Positions 8,222 through 16,656 of a stretch of 32,520 nt of DNA are shown here, one piece after another (positions within the stretch are counted from its first letter, which is position 1; the number at the start of each line of letters is the position of its first letter). Both the position numbers and the translations under genes were made by a program. The DNA is from Streptomyces sp. SM11 (GTDB lineage: Bacteria > Actinomycetota > Actinomycetes > Streptomycetales > Streptomycetaceae): positions 1-32,520 of the forward strand of contig NZ_NEUE01000030.1 of the NCBI RefSeq assembly GCF_002910905.1, in the 5' to 3' direction. Under the pieces are notes generated by a model, which was not told where the DNA came from, did not search any database, and saw only the letters and a program-made list of their open reading frames with translations.

Positions 8222-8251
8222 TTAAGAAAGCGTATGAATCCTGGCTAGACT
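8222..8251 (+). promoter_or_regulatory. Promoter of the GbsR/MarR gene
   Basis: TTAAGA (8222-8227) and TAGACT (8246-8251) are separated by 18 nt; TAGACT is a near-ideal actinobacterial -10. The resulting leader of about 50 nt contains the ribosome binding site GGAGAG just before 8311. Confidence 0.5.
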
Positions 8252-8310
8252 GGCCGAAGGCGCGGGCGGTACACGAGCGTCGGGAACCACAGGGACCGGA
8301 GAGTCGGAAC

Positions 8311-8820
8311 ATGGATGAGAGGCGGGAAGAGAGCCGCGTGGACGGCAGCGACGACGGTGCGGCAGGCTCCCGGTTCGTGGAGCGCTTCGCCGCCCAGCTG
8401 GTCCAGGCGGGGATGGCGCGTATGCCGGCCAGAGTCTTCGCCGCGCTGCTGTCCTCGGAGCGGGGTGCCCTCACCTCCGCCGAACTGAGCGAACGGCTGA
8501 AGATCAGCCCGGCAGCCGTATCGGGAGCCGTCCGCCATCTCGCCCAGGTCAATATGGTCAGCCGCGAGCGGGAGCCGGGGTCCCGGCGTGAGCGCTACCG
8601 CGTACAGAGCGACCAGTGGTACGACGCGCTGCTCGAACGGGACGCCCTCCTGAAGAACTGGCAGGCCACCCTGCGGGAGGGCGTGGACCACTTCGGCCTC
8701 GACACCCCGCAGGGACGCCGGATCAACAACACCCTGGAGTTCTTCCGGTTCCTGGAGAAGGAGCTCGGGTCAATGATGCAGCGCTGGGCCGCGCACCGGG
8801 CCGAACACCTCAACGGCTGA
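8311..8820 (+). CDS. GbsR/MarR-family transcriptional regulator
   Basis: A 169-residue protein with a winged helix: 'FVERFAAQLVQAGMARMPARVFAALLSSERGALTSAELSERLKISPAAVSGAVRHLAQ', in which the GMARMPARVFAALL segment is characteristic of the GbsR-type subgroup that controls drug exporters. A helical dimerisation C-terminus follows. The ATG at 8311 is chosen because GGAGAG lies 7 nt upstream; the open frame extends back to 8173 but crosses the promoter. It is divergent from the ABC exporter and probably represses it until a ligand binds. The ligand is not evident. Confidence 0.88.
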   Translation: MDERREESRVDGSDDGAAGSRFVERFAAQLVQAGMARMPARVFAALLSSERGALTSAELSERLKISPAAVSGAVRHLAQVNMVSREREPGSRRERYRVQSDQWYDALLERDALLKNWQATLREGVDHFGLDTPQGRRINNTLEFFRFLEKELGSMMQRWAAHRAEHLNG

Positions 8821-8883
8821 CCCCGCAAGGAATTCCCACGGGGACCCTGTGAGTAGGAACACGGACCGGGAGGTCCCTTGTTG

Positions 8884-9521
8884 ATGGCACGGCGCATGAC
8901 CGCTCCCCTCGTCGGGGCGCTCCTCACCGTACTGGCCGGTTGCTCGGGAGCTCCGCGGGGAAGACCGACGCCTCACCGGAACCGAAGACGAAGGGGATCA
9001 GGACCGCCGCCCAACTCGGCACACTGTGCTCGAACTTCGAGTCCGGCCACCCCAAGGCGACGAAGTACTCCGGTAACGGGCCGCACCGAGTGGCCGCCTT
9101 CCGCGGCGGATACGAGACCGACAAGGACATGGGCCGCGGCTGGATGCTGCAGAAAGACGTGAAGTTCGACGGGTTGCCGGGCACGGTCCGTACGACCCCG
9201 GTCTCCGAGATCGAGTTGCTCGCCTGCGCCAGGGAGGAGCCCGGCAAGGAGCGGCAGCGCGACTGCAAGTACACCGAGTTCGGTCAGCGGAGTACGCAGC
9301 GGTCCTATCCGCTGTATTCCCAGACGTTCACCTACACCGTCCACGAACTGCGCACGGGCCGGGTCGTGGACACCATGACGAGGACCTCCACGGCGAGCTG
9401 CCCCGCCAGGATCAGCTCCTCCGGGGGCGGGTCAGGACGTCCGGGCAAGGTGTACGCGCAGATATCGCGCTGGGATACAACGCGTGTTCTGAAGCCCGTG
9501 GTGGAGGGCCCTGCCCGCTGA
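8884..9521 (+). pseudogene. Putative secreted lipoprotein gene broken by a frameshift
   Basis: A ribosome binding site (GGGAGG) precedes an ATG at 8884 (TTG at 8881 is also possible). The first frame encodes a lipoprotein signal, 'TAPLVGALLTVLAGC', with lipobox LAGC, but then turns into arginine-rich nonsense. The continuation, 'SSAGKTDASPEPKTKGIRTA...' through 'VEGPAR', is in the next frame and stays open to 9521. Adding one base near 8944 would give 'LAGCSGSSAGKTD', a normal lipoprotein linker, so this is a single-base frameshift or a sequencing error. The mature part has several cysteines and no recognised domain; it is probably an extracytoplasmic protein of unknown role. Confidence 0.65.
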
Positions 9522-9534
9522 CGCCCGGCGAGCT

Positions 9535-9628
9535 GTCCCTGCTGCGACCGGACGGCATGAGGCGGCGAACCCGGTGCAGATGGGCGAACCCGCGCTCCAC
9601 GAACCAGCGTCGGGTGCCCGTACCGGCC
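9535..9628 (-). pseudogene. Possible remnant of a DDE transposase C-terminus
   Basis: On the minus strand the translation contains 'RRWFVERGFAHLHRVRRLM', similar in spacing to the C-terminal 'RRW-VER-F--L---RRL' motif of IS4/IS5-type DDE transposases. The similarity fades within ~30 residues and there is no start, no further transposase and no recognisable terminal repeat. It lies directly against the stop of dnaE2 and next to the broken lipoprotein gene, which suggests an old insertion and deletion scar. Confidence 0.35.
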
Positions 9629-12600
9629 CTAGCGTCGCCCGACGTGGCGCCGGGGAACGGGCCCGGCCACGGTGAGCGCCTCCACCCGGCCGACGGCGAC
9701 GTTGACCGTGCCGTCGGAGCGCTCGATCCGGCCGGTGACGAGGACGGCGGGGGCGTCGAGGAGGGTGCGGTGGCAGCGGTCCCAGACGTGCGGGGCGAAG
9801 ACGAGGTTGATCATGCCGGTCTCGTCCTCGATCGCGCCGAAGGCCACGCCGTGCGCGGTCGGGGGGCGTTGGAGGTACTTCGGCAGCCCGCCGATCCGGA
9901 CCGGGGCCCTGTCGGGGAGGGTGCGGGCGGTGGCCGTGGGGAGTGTGCCGAGACGGTCCAGGTGGGGGCGGATGTGCTGGACGGGGTGGGCGGTGGCGCT
10001 GGCGCCGGTGGCGGTGATGTCGGCGGTGGTCTCCTCGGCGGTGGTCATGGAGGTGAGTTCGGGAGCGGTCACGGGGGTGGCGAGTCCGGGGAGCGGGGGC
10101 TGGCGGGTGCGGCCGGGTGCGGTGCCGGCGCTCCACAGGGCGGTGCGACGGTGCCCGCCCAGGCCGTCGAGTGCGCCGGCGGTGGCCAACTGCTCCAGGA
10201 CCCGGGCCGGTAGACGGGTGCGGGCGGCGAAGTCGTCCAGGTCGGTGAACGGCCGCTCCGTGCGGAGGGCGACGATCTCCTCGGCGGCCTGTTCGCCGAG
10301 GCCGGTGATGCTGGTCAGGCCGCGACGGATCGCCGGGGGCCGCGCACCGGGTGCCGCGCTGGGTGTCGGGCCGGGCGTCGCCCCGGGCGTCGGGCCCGGT
10401 TCGAGGGTGGCGTGGACGTGGGAAGTCAGGACGGCGGGTCCGCGGACGGTGATGCCGTGGCGTACCGCGTCGCCGATGAGGGTCTGGGTGTCGTAGAAGC
10501 CCATCGGCTGGTGCGCCATGATCGCCGCGACGAGCGCGGCGGGATGGTGGCGCTTGATCCAGGCGCTGGCGTAGATGAGCCCGGCCATCGACTGGGCGTG
10601 GGACTGCGGGAACCCGTAGTCGGAGAAGGCCTCGATCATCGAGACGATCTTCTCGGCGGCGGCCGGGGGGATGCCGCGCCCGGCCATGCCGGTCAGCAGG
10701 CGGTCGCGCATCGCGGCGACCTTCTCCGGGGCGTGCTTGGCCGCCATCGCCTTCCTGAGCCGGTCGGCCTCACCCGGGCTGAACCCCGCGCAGTCGATCG
10801 CGAGTTGCATGGCCTGCTCCTGCCAGAGGGCGACGCCGAGGGTCGGCTCCAGCGCGGCTTTCGCGAGCGGGTGGGGGTATGTCACCGCCTCCTCGCCGCG
10901 CCGTCGGCGGAGCAGGGGGTGTTTGCTGCCGGCCTGGATGGGGCCGGGGCGGATGATGGACGCGGCGACGGCCAGGTCCTCGAACTTCGTCGGCCGCAGT
11001 TGGGGAAGGGTGGAGATCTGGGCACGGGACTCGACCTGGAAGACACCGATGGTGTCTCCGTTCGCGATCATCTCGTAGACGTCCGGGTCGTCCTGGGGGA
11101 TGGACGTGAGGTCGTGGCGGACGCCGTGGTACTCGTGGATGAGGTCGCAGGCGGTGTGGAGGGCGGACAGCATGCCGAGACCCAGCAGGTCGATCTTGAT
11201 GAGCCGGGCGGCGGCGACGTCGTCCTTGTCGCCCTGGAGGACGCTGCGGCCCTCGGCGGTCGCCCACTCCACGGGCATGATCTCGCCGATGGGCTGCCGG
11301 GTGAGGACCATGCCGCCCGAGTGCACCCCGAGGTGCCTCGGGAGGGTGTGGAGCTGGGCGGCGAGGTCGCGGACGTCGTCGGGGAGCCCGGTGTCGGGGC
11401 CGGGCGGGGTGTGGTGGATGTGCCGGGTCATCTCCCGGGTCTGCGCTTCAGGGTAGCCGAGGGCGCGGGCGGCGTCGCGGACCGCGAGCCGCGGTCGATA
11501 GGTGATCATGTTGGCGACCTGGGCGGCGTGCCGACGGCCGTAGCGGGTGTAGACGTACTGGATGACTTCCTCGCGGCGCCCGGACTCCAGGTCGAGGTCG
11601 ATGTCCGGCGGGCCCGCCTTCTCCAGGGACAGGAACCGCTCGAAGAGCAGACCGTGCCGGAGCGGGTCGACGGCGGTGATGCCGAGGACGTAACAGATCA
11701 CGCTGCTGGCGGCCGAGCCCCGGCCCTGACACCAGATCCCCTGGTCGGCGGCGTGCCGGACGATGTCGTGGACGATCAGGAAGTAGCCCGCGAGCCCGAG
11801 TCCGGCGACGAGTTCGAGTTCGTGGTCGAGCTGCCGCCACGCCGCCCCGGCCCCCGGGTCGGCGCGGGGGCCGTAGCGGTCGGCGCAGGCGGCCTCGGCG
11901 CGGTCCCGCAGCCACGAGTCCTGCGTATGCCCTGCGGGCACCGCGAACTCCGGGAGTTCGGGGCGCAGTTCGCCGAGGTCGATCACGCAGGCACGGCCCA
12001 GGGCGACGGTGGCGTCCGCGACGCCGGGATACCGCGACAGGAATGCCGCCCGCTCGGCCCGGGGGCGCAGATGGGCGGTCGGGGCGGCCATCAGATGTCC
12101 GGCGGCCCGGTCCAGGGTCTCGCGGCGGCGCAGCGCGGTGAGCGCCTGTGCCACGCGGGCCTGGCGGGGGGCCGCGTAGTGCACGGCGCCGGTGGCCACC
12201 ACGGGGACCCCGATCCGGTGGGCGGCCACCCACATCGCGTCGGCGGCGACCGAGTCCTCCGGGAGCCGGTGGTCGACCAGCTCGGCGTGCGTGCCGCCCG
12301 TACCGAAGACGTCGGTCAGCCGGGCGAGCCGGTGGGCGACGGCGGCGACGTCGCACCGGTCCGTGCCCGGCGGTGGGCAGCCCGGCAGGACGGCCCAGTG
12401 CCCCGCGGCCGCGGCACGGGCCACCTCGTCCAGGTCGTAGACCGGGGAGTTCTTCGACCCGGCGAGCTGCGCGGCGGAGATCACCGCCGACAGCAGCCGG
12501 AACCCCTCCACGGTGCGGGCGAGCACCACCGGCGTTCCCAGTACGGGGTCGCCGAGGGTGAGTTCGGCGCCGTGGACGGTGCCGATCCCGTGCTCGCGGG

Positions 12601-12808
12601 CGGCGGTGTGCAGGCGGCGCGCGGCGTAGAGGCCGTCCGTGTCGGTCACCGCCAGCACGCCGATGCCGAGCCGGGCGGCCTCGGCGACCAGGTCCTCCGG
12701 CCCGCTCGCCCCCCGGAGGAAGGAGAACGCGCTGTGCGCGTGCAGCTCGGCCCAGCCGTCCCCCTCCTCCGGGCGGTCGGCGGTGGAGAGGCGCAGGAGT
12801 TCACCCAT
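9629..12808 (-). CDS. dnaE2: Error-prone DNA polymerase DnaE2 (translesion C-family polymerase)
   Basis: A 1059-residue protein. It begins with a PHP domain ('WAELHAHSAFSFLRGASGPEDL'-type opening, residues ~15-220), followed by the polymerase core with 'CQGRGSAASSVICYVLG' and the catalytic 'PPDIDLDLE' around residue 400, fingers, helix-hairpin-helix ('GLTSITGLGEQAAEEI') and a C-terminal OB fold ('GAIEDETGMINLVFAPHVW'). A proline-rich linker near 'PGPTPGATPGPTPSAAPG' precedes the HhH. DnaE2 copies damaged templates with ImuA and ImuB and causes damage-induced mutagenesis. The ATG at 12808 is preferred because the frame extension upstream lies inside imuB; the start overlaps the imuB stop by 8 bp. 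Confidence 0.95.
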   Translation of the reverse strand: MGELLRLSTADRPEEGDGWAELHAHSAFSFLRGASGPEDLVAEAARLGIGVLAVTDTDGLYAARRLHTAAREHGIGTVHGAELTLGDPVLGTPVVLARTVEGFRLLSAVISAAQLAGSKNSPVYDLDEVARAAAAGHWAVLPGCPPPGTDRCDVAAVAHRLARLTDVFGTGGTHAELVDHRLPEDSVAADAMWVAAHRIGVPVVATGAVHYAAPRQARVAQALTALRRRETLDRAAGHLMAAPTAHLRPRAERAAFLSRYPGVADATVALGRACVIDLGELRPELPEFAVPAGHTQDSWLRDRAEAACADRYGPRADPGAGAAWRQLDHELELVAGLGLAGYFLIVHDIVRHAADQGIWCQGRGSAASSVICYVLGITAVDPLRHGLLFERFLSLEKAGPPDIDLDLESGRREEVIQYVYTRYGRRHAAQVANMITYRPRLAVRDAARALGYPEAQTREMTRHIHHTPPGPDTGLPDDVRDLAAQLHTLPRHLGVHSGGMVLTRQPIGEIMPVEWATAEGRSVLQGDKDDVAAARLIKIDLLGLGMLSALHTACDLIHEYHGVRHDLTSIPQDDPDVYEMIANGDTIGVFQVESRAQISTLPQLRPTKFEDLAVAASIIRPGPIQAGSKHPLLRRRRGEEAVTYPHPLAKAALEPTLGVALWQEQAMQLAIDCAGFSPGEADRLRKAMAAKHAPEKVAAMRDRLLTGMAGRGIPPAAAEKIVSMIEAFSDYGFPQSHAQSMAGLIYASAWIKRHHPAALVAAIMAHQPMGFYDTQTLIGDAVRHGITVRGPAVLTSHVHATLEPGPTPGATPGPTPSAAPGARPPAIRRGLTSITGLGEQAAEEIVALRTERPFTDLDDFAARTRLPARVLEQLATAGALDGLGGHRRTALWSAGTAPGRTRQPPLPGLATPVTAPELTSMTTAEETTADITATGASATAHPVQHIRPHLDRLGTLPTATARTLPDRAPVRIGGLPKYLQRPPTAHGVAFGAIEDETGMINLVFAPHVWDRCHRTLLDAPAVLVTGRIERSDGTVNVAVGRVEALTVAGPVPRRHVGRR

Positions 12809-14351
12809 AGTGGGCCTCCACCCACCACCGGCCCCGGTCGACGAGCAGCAGCCACGCATGCCCGTCGTCCGTGGTGACCTGCATCCGGGCGATCCGCCGG
12901 CCGCCGTCCCGCGCCCACCACTGCTCCAGCACGGGCCACGGCCCGGCCCACCCGTTCACCCCGGCCCGGCGCCGCCCGTCGACCGAGAGGAACGCGGGCT
13001 CGGCCGACAGCTCCAGCCGGCCGGCCACGCCGACCGGTACACCGTCGGGCCCGGTCAGCCGGGCCGGTCGCCGTACCGGATAGACCGCCGCCGGGTGCGG
13101 GGCGGGCAGCCGCCCCGGCCACGGACCGCTCGCGGCACCCGCGCCGTCGTCGGGAACGTCTCCGACCGGGACGAGCCGGATCCGGTCGCCCGGCCCCCGG
13201 CCGTCGGCCTCGACGATCCGGGTGACCGCCCGGTGCCCGAGCACCGACTGCACCCGGGCGGCGGCCCGCTCCACCTCCACCGGCGTGTCCCGCTCCCCGT
13301 CGAACGCGCCCTGCGAGCCGGTGTCCGGAGAGATCCCGTCGGGGCGCAGGGCGAGGCGGCGGATTCCCGGTTCCCCGCCGCCGGCGTCCAGCAGGCCCGT
13401 CTCGGACCAGGCGGCCAGCACGCCGCGCACGCGCTCGGCCACCGCCCGGGAGGACAGCCGCCCCTCGTGCCGGAAGGTCCGGGTCAGAATCCGGCCGTCG
13501 GCCGTCTCGATCACGGCCTCCACCCGCCCGCACACCGCCCCTGCCGCCGCCAGACGCTCGTGCAGTTCGTCCGCGAGCGCGACCGCCACGAACACGACCG
13601 CGTCCGTCTGCTCCTCCGGGACCTCGAACAGCCGCTGCGCCGTGTGGTCCTGGACCGCGGTCCGTACGGACACCGGCCGGGCCGACCCCCCACGGGCCAC
13701 GCGGTGGGCACCGATCCCCTCCGGGCCGAGCCGCTCCGCGACCCGGCCCGCCGGCAGCCGTGCGAAGTCCCCGACGGTACGGATGCCGAGCTGCTTCAGC
13801 AGTTCGGCCAGGCCGGGCACGCCCAGCACGCCCACCGGGTACGGGGACAGGAACGCGGCGTTCCCGTCCGCCGGAACGATCACCCCGTCGCCCCGGCGGG
13901 CCGCGAGCGCCGCCACGAAAGTGCTGTCGGCGATCCCGGTGCGGGCCGGCAGCCCCAGTTCGGCGACGGTGCCGGCCAGCCGTACGGACAGCTGCGGCTC
14001 GCCGCCCCAGTACCGCGCGGCCCCGCGCGCCGGGGCGGCGATCAGCCCGGGACGGATCACCTCCAGCCGCGGAACCACCTCCGCTTCCACGCGGTGCACC
14101 ACCTGCTCGAACATCCTCACCTCGGCGGCGAGGTCCCGCTCGACGACCCGCAGCCCGGGACACCGGGCCTGCGCGGCCCGCAGCCGCATGCGCCGCCGGA
14201 CCCCGGCCGCCCGCGCGGCAGCGGAGCACGCCACCACCGCGCCCCGGTGCACCACCGCCACCGGTGCATCGTCCTGCGCACCGCACGCCAGCACCGGGAA
14301 ATCGGGCACCCAGACCACAACCACCCGTACGGAACCGGATGCCCCGGTCAT
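12801..14351 (-). CDS. imuB: ImuB-like Y-family polymerase homologue
   Basis: A 516-residue member of the DNA polymerase IV/ImuB group. It opens with 'VRVVVVWVPDFPVLACG', then the fingers/palm with 'RRRMRLRAAQARCPGL', and a helix-hairpin-helix 'GVPGLAELLKQLGIRTVGDFARLP'. At the point where active Y-family enzymes carry their SxDE catalytic acids the sequence reads 'VIRPGLIAAPARGAARYWGG', so the protein is expected to be catalytically dead, as in mycobacterial ImuB, and to act as a clamp-binding adaptor for DnaE2. It overlaps imuA by ATGA (14348-14351) and dnaE2 by 8 bp: one translationally coupled operon. Confidence 0.9.
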   Translation of the reverse strand: MTGASGSVRVVVVWVPDFPVLACGAQDDAPVAVVHRGAVVACSAAARAAGVRRRMRLRAAQARCPGLRVVERDLAAEVRMFEQVVHRVEAEVVPRLEVIRPGLIAAPARGAARYWGGEPQLSVRLAGTVAELGLPARTGIADSTFVAALAARRGDGVIVPADGNAAFLSPYPVGVLGVPGLAELLKQLGIRTVGDFARLPAGRVAERLGPEGIGAHRVARGGSARPVSVRTAVQDHTAQRLFEVPEEQTDAVVFVAVALADELHERLAAAGAVCGRVEAVIETADGRILTRTFRHEGRLSSRAVAERVRGVLAAWSETGLLDAGGGEPGIRRLALRPDGISPDTGSQGAFDGERDTPVEVERAAARVQSVLGHRAVTRIVEADGRGPGDRIRLVPVGDVPDDGAGAASGPWPGRLPAPHPAAVYPVRRPARLTGPDGVPVGVAGRLELSAEPAFLSVDGRRRAGVNGWAGPWPVLEQWWARDGGRRIARMQVTTDDGHAWLLLVDRGRWWVEAHYG

Positions 14352-15007
14352 CCGACGACGCGGAGGTCCGCCCGCGCCCCGCTCTGCACGGCCTCCGCCG
14401 CCTCCCGCTCCACCACGCCCACCAGACCGTCCGGGCCGGGCAGCCACAGCTCCGCGCTCCGCGGCGCCGAGGCCGCGCCGCGCCCGCCCGCCGTCACCGT
14501 CACCCGGCGGCCGCGCAACAGTCCGTGCCCCCGGCCCACCCCGGCCCAGCCCACCGGTACGACCTGGAGCTGCACGTCCGCCCCGGGCCACCGGCCCACC
14601 GCCAGCAGCACCGCTCCGCTGCGCCGCATCACCGCCCGCAGCCGGCGCAGCGCCCGCTCCGGCACCCGTACCGAGGCGCCGACGAGCACCACCGGCACCG
14701 ACTCCAGCAGCACGGCGAGCACCTGGGCCGCACGCGGCCCCGGGTCGCTCACCACCAGGCCGGTGGCCAGATCCAGACCTGCCTGCGCCGCTGCCAGCCC
14801 GCCCAGCTCGGGCACGCCCACCGCCGCCCACGCCACCGACTCCGCAGCCGCCAGAGCAGCCAGCGCCAGCAGCAGCGGCAGATCCCCGCCCGCGCCCACC
14901 GCGGTACCAGGGCGAATACCTCCTCCCGGCAGCAGACCGGAAAGTGGCGACGCCACCGCACCGGCTCCCGCGCCCTGCTCCTCGACTACCTGCTGACCTA
15001 TCCACAC
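14348..15007 (-). CDS. imuA: ImuA-like RecA-fold accessory protein
   Basis: Up to 219 residues. The recognisable part starts at 'SPLSGLLPGGGIRPGTAVGAGG', a degenerate RecA/SulA-like core, followed by 'AVGVPELGGLAAAQAGLDL' and 'VVLVGASVRVPERALRRLRAVMRRSGAVLLAVG'. It is the third partner of the ImuA-ImuB-DnaE2 mutasome, contacting RecA and ImuB. The start is uncertain: GTG at 15007 is 6 nt after a GAATAT -10 box (leaderless), while GTG at 14956 has a ribosome binding site (GGGAG) and would give 202 residues, lacking the usual N-terminal helix. The frame is open further upstream but across AT-rich promoter DNA. Confidence 0.8.
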   Translation of the reverse strand: MWIGQQVVEEQGAGAGAVASPLSGLLPGGGIRPGTAVGAGGDLPLLLALAALAAAESVAWAAVGVPELGGLAAAQAGLDLATGLVVSDPGPRAAQVLAVLLESVPVVLVGASVRVPERALRRLRAVMRRSGAVLLAVGRWPGADVQLQVVPVGWAGVGRGHGLLRGRRVTVTAGGRGAASAPRSAELWLPGPDGLVGVVEREAAEAVQSGARADLRVVG

Positions 15008-15013
15008 ACTTCG

Positions 15014-15042
15014 ATATTCGCTCGAACGTTCGAATAATTCAA
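15014..15042 (-). promoter_or_regulatory. imuA promoter with SOS-like palindrome in the spacer
   Basis: On the minus strand TTGAAT (15037-15042) and GAATAT (15014-15019) are separated by 17 nt. Inside the spacer is the perfect palindrome TCGAACGTTCGA (15022-15033). Actinobacterial LexA boxes are TCGAAC-N4-GTTCGA; here both half-sites are present but the four central bases are missing. A LexA or other damage-responsive site is likely, given the genes downstream, but the spacing is not canonical. Confidence 0.55.
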
Positions 15043-15400
15043 GCCAGGCATATAGGCGACGGCACTCGATCTTCAGATCCGGGACGGAGGCTCGACCGGC
15101 ACGGCTACGCAGGTACGGGAGGAGTTGCATCCGGTGCCTGGGCACAGGTCCACCGGCGGAAGCGTCCCCACCCGGGGACGTGACGACGGGAGCGAGCGCG
15201 ACGGCCGAGCCGGCCCGGGTGCCTCCGTCCCGCACCCTGCCCACTGAGGAGCGGCCACTGCGGATCGCCGAGTGGGACGCGGTGACCATGCTGCGGGTGA
15301 TCAAGGCCGCGCAGCGCCTCGGATACACGCCGGCCCCTGCCGCCGGCCTCCGCCCGCGCCGGGGGCGCGGGTGCGGGTGCGGGTGCGGGTGCCGGGCGGA
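15043..15400. other. Intergenic region without a convincing gene
   Basis: About 360 bp between the imuA promoter and the end of the ACR3-like gene. A plus-strand frame from GTG 15180 to 15443 encodes 87 residues including 'EERPLRIAEWDAVTMLRVIKAAQRLGY', which looks protein-like, but it lacks a good ribosome binding site, runs into a cysteine/glycine repeat and overlaps the convergent gene. A neighbouring frame has 'TATQVREELHPVPGH'. The stretch could be debris of an old gene; I cannot identify it. Confidence 0.4.
15368..15391. repeat. Hexamer tandem repeat CGGGTG x4
   Basis: Four exact copies of CGGGTG in tandem, just downstream of the ACR3-like stop codon. A simple-sequence tract in noncoding DNA, likely variable in length between strains. 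Confidence 0.8.
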
Positions 15401-16381
15401 TCAGCCCCGGAGCGGTAGCAGCCGGGGCACGGCCCGGACGTAGACCACCATGCCGATCACCTCGACCAGGGTCTGGGTGACCACGACCACCGCGGCGACG
15501 GCCAGCGCGTCCGGCAGTGCCAGGGCAAGGGGCAGGACGACCAGGGAGTTGCGGGTCGCGCCGGTGAACACGATCGCCCTCCCGGCCGGAACGTCCAGGC
15601 GGAACAGGCGGGCGACGCCGAGCCCGGCGAACGCCATCACGACGAGGAACGCGACGTAGAACGGCACGACACGGCCCACGTCCCCCAGGCTGCCGGCGTC
15701 GCCGAGCTTCGGTGTCTGGGAGGCGACCACGGTGAGCAGGACGGTGGCCATCAGCGGCACCATGGTCGTGCCCATCGCGTCGGCGGTCTTCTGCCCGGCC
15801 GGGCGGCGTGCGGCCCACACCTGGGTGAGCCAGGCCAGCGCGAGCGGGATGACGATCAGCACGACGAACGCCTCGACGAACGGTCCGGCCTCCACCACGT
15901 CGGCCAGGTCCGGTCCCATGAACAGGAACAGGCAGACCGGCAGCAGCACCATCTGGGCGAGGAGCAGCAAAGGGGTGGCGGCGAGCAGGCGTTCGCTACT
16001 GCCGCCGACGAGTCCGCTGAAGACGATCACGTAGTCGACGCACGGGGCCAGGAGGACCAGCAGCACGCCGAGGCGGACCGCCCGGTCGTCCGGGAGGAAG
16101 GTGAACATCGCGGCGACCACCAGCGGCACCACGACGAAGTTCACCACCAGCGTCGCGGCCAGGAACCGGCACGCCCGCACCGAGCGGAGCAGCCCCGCGG
16201 CGGGCACCTGCAGGAACGTCACGTACAGCAGGGCGGCCAGCACCGGGTTGATCGCGTGCTCCAGGCCCGGCCCCGCACCGGGCGCGGCCCGGCCCACCAG
16301 GCCCCCGGCCGCCAGGGCCCCCACGTAGACGGCGACCTGATGGCGCTCCATGGCTGCGACCAGGCCGGACGGTGACGACAA
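15401..16381 (-). CDS. Arsenite/bile-acid:Na+ symporter superfamily transporter (ACR3-like)
   Basis: A 326-residue protein with ten predicted helices and typical family boxes: 'INPVLAALLYVTFLQVP' in TM2, 'LLAPCVDYVIVFSGLVGGSSERLLAATPLLLLAQM' with the conserved cysteine of ACR3/ArsB-type carriers (APCVDYV), and 'AIVFTGATRNSLVVLPLALALP' in TM9. It should export arsenite or a similar oxyanion across the cytoplasmic membrane. TTG at 16381 is chosen because AAGGAG lies 8 nt upstream; the ATG at 16351 has no ribosome binding site. It follows a MerR-type gene by 53 bp, so both are probably one transcript. Confidence 0.82.
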   Translation of the reverse strand: MSSPSGLVAAMERHQVAVYVGALAAGGLVGRAAPGAGPGLEHAINPVLAALLYVTFLQVPAAGLLRSVRACRFLAATLVVNFVVVPLVVAAMFTFLPDDRAVRLGVLLVLLAPCVDYVIVFSGLVGGSSERLLAATPLLLLAQMVLLPVCLFLFMGPDLADVVEAGPFVEAFVVLIVIPLALAWLTQVWAARRPAGQKTADAMGTTMVPLMATVLLTVVASQTPKLGDAGSLGDVGRVVPFYVAFLVVMAFAGLGVARLFRLDVPAGRAIVFTGATRNSLVVLPLALALPDALAVAAVVVVTQTLVEVIGMVVYVRAVPRLLPLRG

Positions 16382-16434
16382 CGTACGTACTCCTTGCACG
16401 GGGCGGCGGGCGAGAAGGGTGGTGGCCTGTGCGA

Positions 16435-16650
16435 TCACACCGCGGTGGTGAGCAGCTCCGCGAGGAGGGGGGCGTCCTCGTCCGGGGCGGGGACGCCCGG
16501 ATGCCGGACCGGGCCGTCGAGGTGGAGCCGGAAGTCCGGGGCGGGACAGTACTCGCGCCCGGCGGCGAGAGCGGCGCTCTCGTAGAAGCGCAGGGTGGTG
16601 GCCGGGACGCCGCCGCGCGCGGCGAGCCGGGAGATCCGTATCGTGCTCAC
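16435..16650 (-). CDS. Truncated MerR-family regulator (DNA-binding part only)
   Basis: A 71-residue protein. The first ~33 residues are a textbook MerR opening, 'STIRISRLAARGGVPATTLRFYES', i.e. the helix-turn-helix and start of the wing. A normal MerR protein continues with the wing ('GYR-Y') and a long dimerisation helix to ~120-150 residues. Here the sequence jumps to 'AGREYCPAPDFRLHLDGP' and ends after an acidic tail, so the middle is missing, probably by deletion. Only one cysteine remains. The GTG start is 6 nt after TACGGT (leaderless). Whether this stub still dimerises and regulates is doubtful. Confidence 0.7.
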   Translation of the reverse strand: MSTIRISRLAARGGVPATTLRFYESAALAAGREYCPAPDFRLHLDGPVRHPGVPAPDEDAPLLAELLTTAV

Positions 16651-16656
16651 GCCGCG

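Noticed and set aside
8819..8847. CCCCG-N13-CGGGG as terminator of the GbsR gene.
   Set aside because: Stem of only five pairs with a long loop; too weak to list.
10412..12877. An 821-residue plus-strand open frame.
   Set aside because: It lies antisense to dnaE2, is G/R/D/V-rich and has no recognisable domain; a GC-bias shadow.
12639..15183. Two plus-strand frames of 785 and 653 residues across imuB/imuA.
   Set aside because: Proline/arginine/serine-rich low-complexity translations opposite well-supported genes.
15368..15391. CGGGTG repeats as a CRISPR-like array.
   Set aside because: Six-base units without spacers; simple tandem repeat only.
15180..15443. Possible 87-residue plus-strand protein with 'LRIAEWDAVTMLRVIKAAQRLGY'.
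   Set aside because: Weak start, ends in a CGC repeat tract, and overlaps the ACR3-like gene; kept only as a remark in the intergenic entry.
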